DNA of 64,000 nt from Williamsia muralis (GTDB lineage: Bacteria > Actinomycetota > Actinomycetes > Mycobacteriales > Mycobacteriaceae): contig NZ_PEBD01000004.1 of the NCBI RefSeq assembly GCF_002735905.1, forward strand, positions 434,001-498,000. Direction: 5' to 3'. The translations under genes and the position numbers were made by a program. The notes under the pieces are model-generated. The model was not told the DNA's origin and made no database searches. It saw only the letters and a program-made list of their open reading frames with translations. Of the stretch, positions 17,860 to 26,137 are shown piece after piece (the stretch's first letter is position 1; the number at the start of each line of letters is the position of its first letter).

Positions 17860-17933
17860 GGCGCAGGTGAAGAGTGATCGTGTCCGCCCCTGGGCCGAAT
17901 CAGTACTTCGTCGCAACCGTAAGGACTTGCTCC

Positions 17934-18542
17934 ATGCTCTCTCGTCTTGGACGATTCGCCGCCATGGTTGTGGTGGGCGCAGCACTTTCGGCCGGGGTGC
18001 TCGTGCCATCCGGCTCAGCGTCGGCGCAGCCTGTTGCGCCGGGTGCGCAGTTCAAACACTTCAACATTCATATTCGCTCGACCGATGGAGGCGCAGGTGG
18101 CGTGCACTGCGTCAAGAACCAGCCCTTCGGACGCGAAGGCAGTCGATGTGATGCACACGGCTATTACGATGACAGTCAAGCTGCGGGATTCGTGAACGTT
18201 GATGGTGGGGTTGTCTACGACAGCGACGGCCACGGCGGCACGTACCTCAAGTTCTATACCAAGGCCGGCGAAGTGATCGAGGGAAACATTCCGTCCCGCA
18301 GTTCCGCCGACTTCACGATCTCGAGTTTCAGCTCTCCGGCGTTCGGCGTCTTGGCCCGCACCGGACAGAAGTTGTACTTCGATGTGAGAACCACCGATCA
18401 CGGCCAGACCACCGGTGACCGGTGGGTCGACTTCTATCTTCATGGCGACCTCGTGATCAACACCCCGGTCGGCGGCGGTTATCTCGAGGGTCTCTTCGAT
18501 GACTTCTTGGAGAGCATCAGCGGCGCGTTCGGTAGCAGCTGA
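17934..18542 (+). CDS. Small secreted protein of unknown function
   Basis: A 202-residue exported protein. ATG 17934 follows AAGGA and opens a classic signal peptide (LSRLGRFAAMVVVGAALSAG, then a likely cleavage after SASA near residue 31). The mature part has two cysteines (near 59 and 72, probably a disulfide), many Gly, Ser and Asp, and alternating hydrophobic residues suggesting beta structure (FVNVDGGVVYD, LYFDVRTTDH, WVDFYLHGDL). I recognise no family. It is divergent from the large secreted protein and shares a mirrored motif region with it, so the two may work together. Confidence 0.8.
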   Translation: MLSRLGRFAAMVVVGAALSAGVLVPSGSASAQPVAPGAQFKHFNIHIRSTDGGAGGVHCVKNQPFGREGSRCDAHGYYDDSQAAGFVNVDGGVVYDSDGHGGTYLKFYTKAGEVIEGNIPSRSSADFTISSFSSPAFGVLARTGQKLYFDVRTTDHGQTTGDRWVDFYLHGDLVINTPVGGGYLEGLFDDFLESISGAFGSS

Positions 18543-18608
18543 GCGCAGCCCGTGGCATCCCGCTGCGGTCGAGTTGCCGACCAGAACATTCGTCCGGCGG
18601 GATCGGCC

Positions 18609-18890
18609 TCAGAAGTCGAGTACGACCAGCGCCACCAAGACGTTGATCAGGGTTGCCGACACTGCGAAGGCGATCGCTCCGGGCCGGGCCGGGCGTAATC
18701 GTGCCGCGACTGCGCCGGCCACCGCGAGCGTGGCGACCATCGACACCGTGAGGACGACTGCGCCTGATTCGATCGGAAGACCTTGCAGCAGTGCCGCGAC
18801 GGCGATCGGGCCGAGGATCAGTCCGGCGACGACCTGGAGGGTGTTGCCGACCATGCGCTGACCTCGGCGGTTTCTGGCGGTGTCGGTCAT
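18609..18890 (-). CDS. Small integral membrane protein
   Basis: A 93-residue protein with three predicted membrane segments (TLQVVAGLILGPIAVAALLQ, AVVLTVSMVATLAVAGAVAA, AIAFAVSATLINVLVALVVL) and a basic N-terminus. Its start overlaps the multicopper oxidase stop by four bases (ATGA), so it is the last gene of that operon. I recognise no family. It may anchor or assist the oxidase. Confidence 0.75.
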   Translation of the reverse strand: MTDTARNRRGQRMVGNTLQVVAGLILGPIAVAALLQGLPIESGAVVLTVSMVATLAVAGAVAARLRPARPGAIAFAVSATLINVLVALVVLDF

Positions 18891-20353
18891 GCTTGTCTGT
18901 CAACCACTTCCAGTAGCTGCATCATGCCGTGATCCTCGTGGAAGAGGATGTGGCAGTGCATGACGAATTGACCCGTGAAGTCCTCGAATCGGTGGCGGAT
19001 GGTGAGTGTTCCGAACGGCGGGAGCATGGCCGTGTCCCGGTAGTGCTGCTCATCCACCGGCTGGTCGTTGATCGCCACCACCTGAAAGTCGTTGACGTGG
19101 ATGTGAACTGGGTGGGGCTCGTAGGTGCGGTTGATGAAGTGCCACTCTTCGGTGTCGCCGAGCGTCATCGTTTCGTTGACCACATGGTGGTCGAACATCG
19201 TGCCGTTGATGTAGTACATGAAGTGCTCGGTGTCGCCGGTTCCGCGCGGTTCCATCTCCTCGAAGACGAACTGCCGACGGCGGTCGATGGCGGCGTCGCG
19301 CAGGTCGTCGAAGGGGAGCAGGGCGCCCGGTATGGGCTCGGGCGTCTGTTTGGCCCCCTGTGACACCAGGTTGAGCAGCGGCATCGGTGCGGGCACCATC
19401 GAGGAGTAGAAGGGGCCGAACTCATCCCAGCTCAAAGACCGCATCTGGTAGGTGCCGATGTTGGCGCCTTCGATGAGTACATCGGCGCGTCCACCCGGCA
19501 CCACCTCGAGAACGTCGACGGTGGACACCGAGGTGCGGGCAGCGCCGTCGATCCCGATCACATGCATCGGATGTTCGTCGAGCTGCAGACGCAGGAACAA
19601 GGAACTCGCGTTGATGATGCGCCACCGCTGCACTTCACCCGGCGCGATCTCGGTGGTGGGTTGGAAGGTGCCGTTGACCAGTGTCTGCTGCAGGCTGTTC
19701 GAGCTCTTGTCGCCCGGAACCATCTTGCCGTCTTGCATTTCGGTCTGACTCAGGACCAGGAGGCGTTCAGGGCGCCCCTTCACGCCGGGCAGTTCATCCA
19801 GCTCGCCGCGCACGATGAGGGCCCCGAACAGACCGCCGAAAACCTGTGTGTCACTGATGGTGTGCTGATGCGAGTGGTACCAGAACGTGCCCGCGGAATG
19901 GTCTGCGGGAAGGTCGTAGGAGTAATCGAAGGTCTCGCCGGGCTCAATGGCCATGAGAACGTCGTCGCTCGGCTGTTTCGGCGAGACGTGCCATCCGTGT
20001 GTGTGCAGGTTGGTGGGCTCGTCGATGTCGTTGATCAACGACACCTCGATGCGGTCACCCGGTCGCACGTCCAGCGTCGGTCCGGGGTAGCTGCTCTCGT
20101 AGGTGACCGCCGAGACCTTCCCGCCGCCCATGGCCACATCGCTGCGAGCCACCTTCAGTTGTGTTTTCAGCGAACCGCTCTCGCTCGCCCGGACACTCGG
20201 CTCGAACCAGGTGACCCCGCCGGCGTTGTCTTTGCTCGAAGCGCATGCGGTGAGGACTGACCCGCCGAGCAGGGGAAGGCCGACGAGGGCTGCGGCGCCG
20301 GTGAGGAAAAGTCGGCGATTGACCGCTGGGACAGGCAGTTTCGGTTCAGCCAT
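18887..20353 (-). CDS. Exported multicopper oxidase (Tat signal, lipobox)
   Basis: A 488-residue copper enzyme of the CueO/CotA class that oxidises Cu(I), metals or phenols with O2. The N-terminus carries a twin-arginine motif NRRLFL (R13, R14), and LTAC (C37) resembles a lipobox, so it is exported folded and probably lipid-anchored. All four copper-ligand blocks are present in order: HTHGWH, FWYHSHQH, HPVHIHVNDF and HCHILFHEDHGM, the last with the T1 Cys and a Met axial ligand. The gene lies between an overlapping upstream lipoprotein gene and a downstream membrane protein gene. Copper detoxification is the likely role but no copper regulator is adjacent. Confidence 0.92.
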   Translation of the reverse strand: MAEPKLPVPAVNRRLFLTGAAALVGLPLLGGSVLTACASSKDNAGGVTWFEPSVRASESGSLKTQLKVARSDVAMGGGKVSAVTYESSYPGPTLDVRPGDRIEVSLINDIDEPTNLHTHGWHVSPKQPSDDVLMAIEPGETFDYSYDLPADHSAGTFWYHSHQHTISDTQVFGGLFGALIVRGELDELPGVKGRPERLLVLSQTEMQDGKMVPGDKSSNSLQQTLVNGTFQPTTEIAPGEVQRWRIINASSLFLRLQLDEHPMHVIGIDGAARTSVSTVDVLEVVPGGRADVLIEGANIGTYQMRSLSWDEFGPFYSSMVPAPMPLLNLVSQGAKQTPEPIPGALLPFDDLRDAAIDRRRQFVFEEMEPRGTGDTEHFMYYINGTMFDHHVVNETMTLGDTEEWHFINRTYEPHPVHIHVNDFQVVAINDQPVDEQHYRDTAMLPPFGTLTIRHRFEDFTGQFVMHCHILFHEDHGMMQLLEVVDRQA

Positions 20354-20870
20354 CGGTGGGCTCCTTGGTGATGGTGACGGTGCGTGAGGTGGAGCCGATA
20401 CCGTTCGCGGTCCAGGTGACGTCGATCGTGTGTTGCACCGGTCCGTCGCACGCGAAGACCACCGATGCCCCGATTCCGGTCGGTCCTCCGGCAGGCACCT
20501 GGAAAGGCACCTGGTCCTTGATGCCCACGGGGAGCAGTTGGCCGTCGAGGCGCAGTTCCACCCCGGTGGCCGATGGTGCGCGCCACCCGACGGTCACCAC
20601 GGACCGCGGGGGAGTGTCTTTCAGGCACGTGAACGTCGGCAGGACGGTGAAGTCGTCCACCTGTAGTGCGCCGCCCGGATCCGTTGCCGGCACCACGGAC
20701 GCCGTCGGTGGTGTGGTCCGTGTCGGGATCGGCGCCAGCCCGTCGCGACTGTCCGACGAAGACGAATCATCGTCATCGCATCCGCCGAGCACCAGCAGCA
20801 ATGCTGCAGTTGTGACCAGCGCGCCCGTCACGCCGGTCCGGGGTGGCAACCGCCACGAGGTCTTGATCAT
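20346..20870 (-). CDS. Lipoprotein in multicopper oxidase operon
   Basis: A 174-residue predicted lipoprotein. The signal ends in LVLGGC with C31 as the lipidated residue, followed by a very acidic run (DDDDSSSSD) and a Pro/Thr linker to about residue 70. The C-terminal ~100 residues form a beta-rich domain (VVTVGWRAPSATGVELRLDG, TIDVTWTANG) that looks immunoglobulin-like, with two cysteines. The 3' end overlaps the oxidase start by eight bases, so the two are co-translated. The role is unknown; it may be a surface partner of the oxidase. Confidence 0.8.
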   Translation of the reverse strand: MIKTSWRLPPRTGVTGALVTTAALLLVLGGCDDDDSSSSDSRDGLAPIPTRTTPPTASVVPATDPGGALQVDDFTVLPTFTCLKDTPPRSVVTVGWRAPSATGVELRLDGQLLPVGIKDQVPFQVPAGGPTGIGASVVFACDGPVQHTIDVTWTANGIGSTSRTVTITKEPTDG

Positions 20871-20938
20871 GACGTGTGTGCCGTTGCAGGCAGGGTTTCA
20901 GCGGGTTTCGCGCACATGGGGATACTTCACCGGCAAGG

Positions 20939-20949
20939 TGCATATTTTT
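20939..20949 (-). promoter_or_regulatory. TGCATATTTTT motif shared with the 15.2-17.7 kb gene
   Basis: The 11 bases TGCATATTTTT occur here, 69 bases upstream of the lipoprotein start, and again at 17789-17799, 71 bases upstream of the large secreted protein start, in the same orientation relative to both genes. AT-rich runs are rare in this DNA, so a shared promoter or regulator site is plausible. Confidence 0.4.
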
Positions 20950-20996
20950 CGCATAGGCACCCGTGTCGCCGAGTTCCGGTGCGTCGCCGGGAAGTG

Positions 20997-21491
20997 TCAG
21001 CGAGCCCGCACGGGAAAGACACGCTGCGACATGACGGGTGCGAACCACAATCGAGACAGATCCATGGTGCCGGTCCGCTTGGCGCTGCTGGGCACGAGGC
21101 CATGCTCCACCCCGCCGGGTGACCAGTGGTCGTGCAGATCCTCGGCAGCAAAGATGAACGGCAGCCAGTCGGTCATCTCCTCGGGGCGGGTGAATCCGCC
21201 CGCGATGGCCCACAGCACGTCATTGGTGCGGTAGGTGAGGAAGTGTTCGCCATAGGCGGGGCCGAGACCGTCGCCGATCAGAGCGGTGAGCACAAACCAC
21301 TCGGTGGCGGCCAAGACGTGCGCGGAGGTGTTCGACCGAGCCAGCTCGTAGTGTTCGTCGACCGAGGCAACCGCATGGTCTTCGTCGAAGAACACCTGGG
21401 CCTGACTGATGTCGCGGCCGGCTCCGACTCGAGCATGGTCGGGCATCCCCAGGACAAAGTAGGCGCTCTGCGGTGTCACCTCATCTCCCAT
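20997..21491 (-). CDS. Hypothetical protein, 164 residues
   Basis: A soluble protein of 164 residues with no signal peptide or membrane segment. Blocks such as FVLGMPDHARVGAG, FFDEDHAVASVDEHYELARS and WLPFIFAAEDLHDHW are visible, but I recognise no domain. It has many Asp, Glu and His residues. It lies upstream of the multicopper oxidase operon with a 126-base gap that holds a shared AT-rich motif, so it may or may not be part of that unit. ATG start; coding potential is good, with consistent third-position GC. Confidence 0.7.
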   Translation of the reverse strand: MGDEVTPQSAYFVLGMPDHARVGAGRDISQAQVFFDEDHAVASVDEHYELARSNTSAHVLAATEWFVLTALIGDGLGPAYGEHFLTYRTNDVLWAIAGGFTRPEEMTDWLPFIFAAEDLHDHWSPGGVEHGLVPSSAKRTGTMDLSRLWFAPVMSQRVFPVRAR

Positions 21492-21643
21492 GGACGCATT
21501 GTGTCAGTGCAGCAGCCGCTGCGCCCGCAGGCGCGAGGGTGAATGGCCACCGCGCAGTTCGCACCACATGCCGCCGCACGCTCCGTGTGCAACTGGCTCG
21601 TATGCGAGCACGCGGAGCGAATCTGCGCGTCGGAGCGGACAGT

Positions 21644-21649
21644 TACGAT
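21644..21649 (+). promoter_or_regulatory. Leaderless -10 element of the RidA-like gene
   Basis: TACGAT fits the actinobacterial TANNNT -10 box and ends six bases before ATG 21656, placing the transcription start on or next to the start codon. Confidence 0.5.
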
Positions 21650-21655
21650 GACGCC

Positions 21656-22045
21656 ATGTCATCAGTGCAGATCAATGGGTCCTCGGGTGGACACACCAGC
21701 AGTGCAACCGTCTCGCCGGGGGCGTTGATCTTCACCGCCGGTGCCGCGCCCATCGATGCAGAGGGGGCGACGGTCGCGCCGGGTGATGTCACCCGGCAAG
21801 CCCACCAGTGCATGGCGAACCTGCGCGAGGCCCTTGCCGATGCGGGCGCCGAACTGACCGACGTCGTGAAGGTCACGGTGTATGTCGCAGAGAAGCTGCA
21901 GGCCGATCTGGTGGTTGCGTGGGACGCGGTCACCGAGGAGTTCGGCGACCACCAGCCGGCAGGCACCCTCCTCGGGGTGACTGTTCTGGCCTACGACGAC
22001 CAGCTCGTCGAAATCGAGGCCGTGGCGGTTCGTCCGGGCTCATGA
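21656..22045 (+). CDS. RidA/YjgF-family protein
   Basis: A 129-residue protein of the RidA (YjgF/YER057c) family, trimeric proteins many of which hydrolyse reactive enamine/imine intermediates to protect PLP enzymes. Family blocks are LIFTAGAAPID, QAHQCMANLREALADAGAEL, VVKVTVYVAEK and LLGVTVLAYDDQLVEIEAVA. The C-terminal arginine seen in active RidA proteins is not obvious at the usual CRNHP-like position, so it may be a functionally distinct subgroup. ATG 21656 is probably leaderless. It overlaps the next gene by four bases (ATGA). Confidence 0.9.
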   Translation: MSSVQINGSSGGHTSSATVSPGALIFTAGAAPIDAEGATVAPGDVTRQAHQCMANLREALADAGAELTDVVKVTVYVAEKLQADLVVAWDAVTEEFGDHQPAGTLLGVTVLAYDDQLVEIEAVAVRPGS

Positions 22046-23226
22046 CCCGGTTCGCGATCGGCACCGAGCAGCGTCGCGCACGGTTGATGCGCCGACACCG
22101 GCTGCTCCCGGCTGTCCATGCCGGCTCGCCCGAGGAGGTCGCCGAAGCGGTGGTGGGTCTGCACGCGACCACACCGTCGACCGTCTACATCTCGACATGG
22201 GCGCGGATGGCGCACTTCGACATCACCGACATGGAACGTGCGCTCTACGTCGACCGCACGTTGGTCAAGCAACTGGCCATGCGCCGGACCCTTTTTGTGT
22301 TCCCGCGGCCGACACTGGTCGACGCGGTGAGCGCGGTGGGCACCAGGGTCGCGGCAAGCGAACGCACCAACATGCTTCGAGACCTGCGCCGCGACGACAA
22401 CTTCCCCGACCCTGAGGAGTGGATCGCCGAGGCCCGCGCGGCGGTACTGGGTGCCCTCACCGACGGACGGTCGGCCTCGTCGACTCAACTGCGCAACGAG
22501 CTGCCCGCACTCGCCGGAGCCATCCGGCACGGTGAAGGCAAGTCGTGGGGCGGGGTATCCCAGATGGGGCCCCGCATTCTCAGTCATCTGAGCGCGGCAG
22601 GCGACATCGTGCGCGGTCCCAATGACGGGAACTGGTTGCGCTCCAAGCCTCGATGGATCTCGATGCAGGACTGGCTCGGTGAACCCCTGCCGATCGAAGA
22701 CGCGGCGACCGGCCACCGGAACCTGATCCGGCGATGGTTGCGGCAATTCGGGCCCGGTACCGAAACCGACATCGTGTGGTGGCTGGGATCGACGAAAACT
22801 GCTGTCCGCAAAGCGCTGTCAGAGCTCGACGTGGTGGAGGTGGATCTCGATGACGGCTCGACCGGGTTCGTGTTGGCCGACGACCTGGGCGAGGTGGAAC
22901 CTGCGCCACCGACTGCGGTGCTGCTACCCGAACTCGACCCCACCCTGATGGGCTGGAAGCAGCGCGACTGGTATCTCGGTCCGCATGCGGGGCACCTGTT
23001 CGACAGCAACGGCAACGGCGGACAGACGGTGTGGTGGGATGGCCGCATCATCGGCGGCTGGCACCAGCGGCCCGACGGGTCGATCGGCTTGCATCTGCTC
23101 GAGAAGGTCGGTCGGGCCGCTGTCGCCGCGGCAAGGGCGAGAGCACGCGACCTCGAGCTGTTCCTGGGGGAGGCCCGCCCGAAGCCTGGGTATCCAGCTC
23201 CTTTTCACAAAACACCCAGTGGATGA
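22042..23226 (+). CDS. Winged-helix DNA-binding protein (HTH_42 / AlkZ-like family)
   Basis: A 394-residue protein of the winged helix DNA-binding domain family PF06224, whose studied members include the interstrand-crosslink DNA glycosylases AlkZ and YcaQ. Typical blocks are VVGLHATTPSTVYISTWAR near the N-terminus, LVKQLAMRRTLFVFPRPTL, and in the C-terminal half VLLPELDPTLMGWKQRDWYL. The catalytic QxQ motif of AlkZ-type enzymes is not seen, so glycosylase activity is uncertain. ATG overlaps the RidA-like stop, so the two are co-translated. Confidence 0.85.
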   Translation: MTRFAIGTEQRRARLMRRHRLLPAVHAGSPEEVAEAVVGLHATTPSTVYISTWARMAHFDITDMERALYVDRTLVKQLAMRRTLFVFPRPTLVDAVSAVGTRVAASERTNMLRDLRRDDNFPDPEEWIAEARAAVLGALTDGRSASSTQLRNELPALAGAIRHGEGKSWGGVSQMGPRILSHLSAAGDIVRGPNDGNWLRSKPRWISMQDWLGEPLPIEDAATGHRNLIRRWLRQFGPGTETDIVWWLGSTKTAVRKALSELDVVEVDLDDGSTGFVLADDLGEVEPAPPTAVLLPELDPTLMGWKQRDWYLGPHAGHLFDSNGNGGQTVWWDGRIIGGWHQRPDGSIGLHLLEKVGRAAVAAARARARDLELFLGEARPKPGYPAPFHKTPSG

Positions 23227-23254
23227 CGGTGCCCTCGGTGCGATGGTTGACGGT

Positions 23255-23272
23255 TCACAGGAAGCTCCCAGC
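23255..23272 (+). promoter_or_regulatory. Candidate PhoP box upstream of phoP
   Basis: TCACAGG-AAGC-TCCCAGC matches the mycobacterial PhoP direct-repeat consensus TCACAGC-N4-TCACAGC in 12 of 14 positions with the correct 4-base spacer. It lies 45 bases before the phoP start, which fits autoregulation. Confidence 0.6.
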
Positions 23273-23316
23273 TTGCTGGCAGTTTCTCAAAAGTATGGGT
23301 CGGCAGAGTAGGTGCC

Positions 23317-24015
23317 ATGAGTGATCAGGGTGCACGAGTGCTGGTGGTAGACGATGAACCGAACATTCTCGAACTGTTGTCGGTGTCTCTGAAGTTCCAG
23401 GGGTTCGACGTCCGGACAGCGCCGGACGGCCCGCGTGCCATCGACCGTGCCCGGACCTTTCGCCCGGACGCCCTCATCCTGGACGTGATGATGCCGGGGA
23501 TGGACGGATTCGGCCTGCTCCGTCGCCTCCGCGCCGACGGTGTGGAGGCGCCCGCGTTGTTCTTGACGGCCCGCGATTCCCTGGAAGACAAGGTCACCGG
23601 GTTGACCATCGGGGGAGACGACTACGTCACCAAGCCCTTCAGTCTCGAGGAGGTGGTGGCTCGTCTGCGCGTGTTACTGAGGCGCGGCGGTTTTGGTGAG
23701 AAGCCGGCGCAGAATCCTCGAATCACCTTTGCCGACATCGAGCTCGACGACGACACCCACGAGGTGTGGAAGAGCGGCGAGCTGATCTCGCTGTCGCCCA
23801 CCGAGTTCACGCTGCTGCGCTATTTCATGATCAACGCCGGAACCGTCCTGTCGAAGCCGCGGATCCTCGACCATGTCTGGAACTACGACTTCGGTGGCGA
23901 GGTCAACGTCGTCGAATCGTATGTCTCCTACCTCCGCCGCAAAGTCGACACCGGCGACCGGCGGCTCATCCACACACTGCGCGGCGTGGGTTACGTGATG
24001 CGCGAGCCTCGGTGA
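23317..24015 (+). CDS. phoP: Response regulator PhoP
   Basis: A 232-residue OmpR-type response regulator. The receiver has acidic pocket D12/D13, phospho-acceptor D56 (LILDVMMPG) and the conserved Lys in YVTKPFS. The C-terminal winged helix ends NVVESYVSYLRRKVDTG and LIHTLRGVGYVMREP. LSVSLKFQGFDV, FLTARDSLEDK and the C-terminus agree closely with M. tuberculosis PhoP, which controls virulence lipids, acid response and secretion. phoR overlaps by four bases, and an HIT gene follows, as in mycobacteria. A PhoP-like box lies just upstream. Confidence 0.93.
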   Translation: MSDQGARVLVVDDEPNILELLSVSLKFQGFDVRTAPDGPRAIDRARTFRPDALILDVMMPGMDGFGLLRRLRADGVEAPALFLTARDSLEDKVTGLTIGGDDYVTKPFSLEEVVARLRVLLRRGGFGEKPAQNPRITFADIELDDDTHEVWKSGELISLSPTEFTLLRYFMINAGTVLSKPRILDHVWNYDFGGEVNVVESYVSYLRRKVDTGDRRLIHTLRGVGYVMREPR

Positions 24016-25445
24016 CCGGAACCGCCGCGACGGCAACAGTCCCACGCCGCGGGGTACCTCTGCGGGTGTCACTGGTGGCATTGACATTGGTGCTGGTGAT
24101 GCTCGGACTGTTGGTGTCGGGTATCGCCGTGACGTCGGCGATGAAGAACAACCTGATGGACCGCACGGACAAGTCGTTACGGGAGGCCTCGCAGACCTGG
24201 GCAAGGCCGAAAGAGTTGCCCCCCGATCTCCCGAAGCCCGAGGACGTTCAGATCGGCCGGCCTCCGACGCCCTACTTCGTGTTCGTGCAGCGGGCTGACG
24301 GGACCGTCCTGAAGATCAACGACTTCGGCGGTCAGCCCGACATCACCGATCTCAGCAAGTTGGGGCCAGATCCTGTGACTGTCTCGTCGGCCGACGGCGG
24401 CGACCCCCACTGGCGGGTGATCATGACATCCTCACCGACCGGAACCGCCATCGTTGCCATCAAACTGACCGACGTCGACGACACGGTCACGCGGCTGATC
24501 TGGCTGCAGTTCGGGATCGGCGTGGGGGTGGTGCTCCTGGTCGGAGCGCTGGGATATCTGTTGGTACGCAGCAGTTTACGGCCGTTGCAGCGCGTCGAGA
24601 ACACAGCGATGGCGATCGCTGCCGGCGATCTCGATCAGCGCGTACCACCGGCTGCACCCAACACCGAGGTCGGCAGACTCGGTGCGTCGCTGAACACCAT
24701 GCTCCACCAGATCCAGAACGCCTTTGCCGCCACCGCCGCGTCAGAGGAACAGGCTCGTCGCTCCGAGGACAAGATGCGCCGATTCGTCGCCGACGCCAGC
24801 CATGAACTCCGCACACCTCTGACGTCGATCAAAGGGTTTTCCGAGCTCTATCGGCAGGGCGCGATGACCGACACGGCGCAGTTGATGTCGCGAATCGAAA
24901 CCGAAGCCGGACGCATGGGACTGCTTGTCGAGGACCTGTTGATGCTCGCGCGTCTCGATGCGCATCGCCCGATCGAGCATGCGCCCGTCGACTTGCTCGC
25001 GCTCGCCTCCGACGTGGTGCACAGCGCGCGGGCCACCGCGCCCGATCGGGACATCTCGGTGCAAGTGCTCGATGGCCCCGGCCTTCCGGAAGTGCAGGGT
25101 GACGCCGACCGCCTGGCTCAGGTGCTGAGCAATCTCATCGGCAACGCCATCCGGCACACCCCACCACAGGCCACCATCACCGTGCGGGTCGGCACCAGTG
25201 GTGATGACGCCATTCTGGAGGTTGCCGACACCGGACCAGGCCTACGTGACGAGGACAAAGCCCAGGTGTTCGAGCGCTTCTACCGGGCCGATGCCTCGCG
25301 CCACCGCACCGAGCACTCCTCGGGCAGCGGTCTCGGCCTGTCGATCGTCGCGGCGCTGGTGGCCGCACATGGCGGAACCGTCGGGGTCGACGACACACAG
25401 GGTGGCGGTGCCACGTTCTGGGTCCGGTTGCCGCGCGACCGCTGA
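24012..25445 (+). CDS. phoR: Sensor histidine kinase PhoR
   Basis: A 477-residue membrane sensor kinase with a GTG start overlapping the phoP stop. The first membrane segment is at about 18-42, an extracytoplasmic sensor loop spans ~45-158, and a second segment lies at ~160-184, followed by HAMP and the dimerisation/phospho-acceptor helix with DASHELRTPL (H264). The ATPase domain has N (NLIGNAIRHT), G1 (VADTGPGL), F (VFERFYRAD) and G2 (GSGLGLSI) boxes. It phosphorylates PhoP. Confidence 0.93.
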   Translation: MTGTAATATVPRRGVPLRVSLVALTLVLVMLGLLVSGIAVTSAMKNNLMDRTDKSLREASQTWARPKELPPDLPKPEDVQIGRPPTPYFVFVQRADGTVLKINDFGGQPDITDLSKLGPDPVTVSSADGGDPHWRVIMTSSPTGTAIVAIKLTDVDDTVTRLIWLQFGIGVGVVLLVGALGYLLVRSSLRPLQRVENTAMAIAAGDLDQRVPPAAPNTEVGRLGASLNTMLHQIQNAFAATAASEEQARRSEDKMRRFVADASHELRTPLTSIKGFSELYRQGAMTDTAQLMSRIETEAGRMGLLVEDLLMLARLDAHRPIEHAPVDLLALASDVVHSARATAPDRDISVQVLDGPGLPEVQGDADRLAQVLSNLIGNAIRHTPPQATITVRVGTSGDDAILEVADTGPGLRDEDKAQVFERFYRADASRHRTEHSSGSGLGLSIVAALVAAHGGTVGVDDTQGGGATFWVRLPRDR

Positions 25446-25457
25446 AGTTCGAAAGGG

Positions 25458-25883
25458 TCAGTCGGCCACGTAGTCGGTATGACCGTATTCACGTAGCTTC
25501 GCCCTGATCTTGTCGGCAACCTCATCCAGCGCCGCGGGGTCGGGGTCCTTGTCGGCGTTGGCGAGGTCAAAGGTCTCGAGCTGCCAGGCCGGGAACACGT
25601 GGACGTGCAGGTGCGGAACCTCCAGTCCGGCGATGAGCAAACCCATCCGCGGCGCGTCGAACGCCTCCTTCACGGCCTGGCCGACCGTCTGCGCGACCGT
25701 GTTGATCTTTCCGAACAGCTCAGGATCAACGCTTTCCCAATGGTCGACCTCTTGGCGCGGCACCACCAGCAGGTGACCGTCGGTGACGGGATTGATGGTC
25801 AAGAACGACACCACGTCGTCGTCCTTCCACACGAACCGTCCGGGGATGTCGCCGTTGATGATCATGCTGAAAACCGATGCCAT
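25458..25883 (-). CDS. HIT-family nucleotide hydrolase/transferase
   Basis: A 141-residue histidine-triad protein. The HLHVHVF motif near residues 92-98 supplies the catalytic histidines. SMIINGDIPGRFVWKDDDV and DGHLLVVPRQEVDHW are typical HIT N-terminal blocks. Such proteins cleave nucleotide phosphoramidates or adenylated adducts. It is convergent with phoR (12-base gap); the same phoP-phoR-HIT order occurs in M. tuberculosis, which supports vertical inheritance here. Confidence 0.9.
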   Translation of the reverse strand: MASVFSMIINGDIPGRFVWKDDDVVSFLTINPVTDGHLLVVPRQEVDHWESVDPELFGKINTVAQTVGQAVKEAFDAPRMGLLIAGLEVPHLHVHVFPAWQLETFDLANADKDPDPAALDEVADKIRAKLREYGHTDYVAD

Positions 25884-25916
25884 GGGATGAGCTTATTGGG
25901 TACGTGCGAATTGGCG

Positions 25917-26100
25917 AGCTTTTGTCCGATGGCTCGATACGCGAGCCGAAGCGAAGCCGGAGGTGTGGCCGCGGTTGATCTGGACTGCCGACGAACGAGC
26001 GCAGCGATGTGAGGAGAAGGGAAGAGCAACCGCCCGATGGCCACGCCGACAAAGCGAGCGGAGCGAGCCGAATGAACACAGCTTGTTGACAGCTACGCCC
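25917..26100. repeat. Intergenic mosaic of short GAGCG/GCGAAGC repeats
   Basis: The 254-base space between the HIT and GT2 genes contains REP-like pieces: GCTCGATACGCGAGC with GAAGCGAAGC (from ~25933), GAACGAGCGCAGCGA (~25993) and GCGAGCGGAGCGAGC (~26056). These imperfect GAGCG-rich palindromic units resemble dispersed intergenic repeats common in actinobacteria. No gene is visible in the gap. Confidence 0.45.
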
Positions 26101-26137
26101 GAGGTTTGCGGCAGGTCCGGATTCCAGAGTGTGTGCC

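Noticed and set aside
18543-18608. Terminator between the small secreted protein and membrane protein genes
   Set aside because: ATCCCGC/GCGGGAT arms are about 40 bases apart and no T-run follows.
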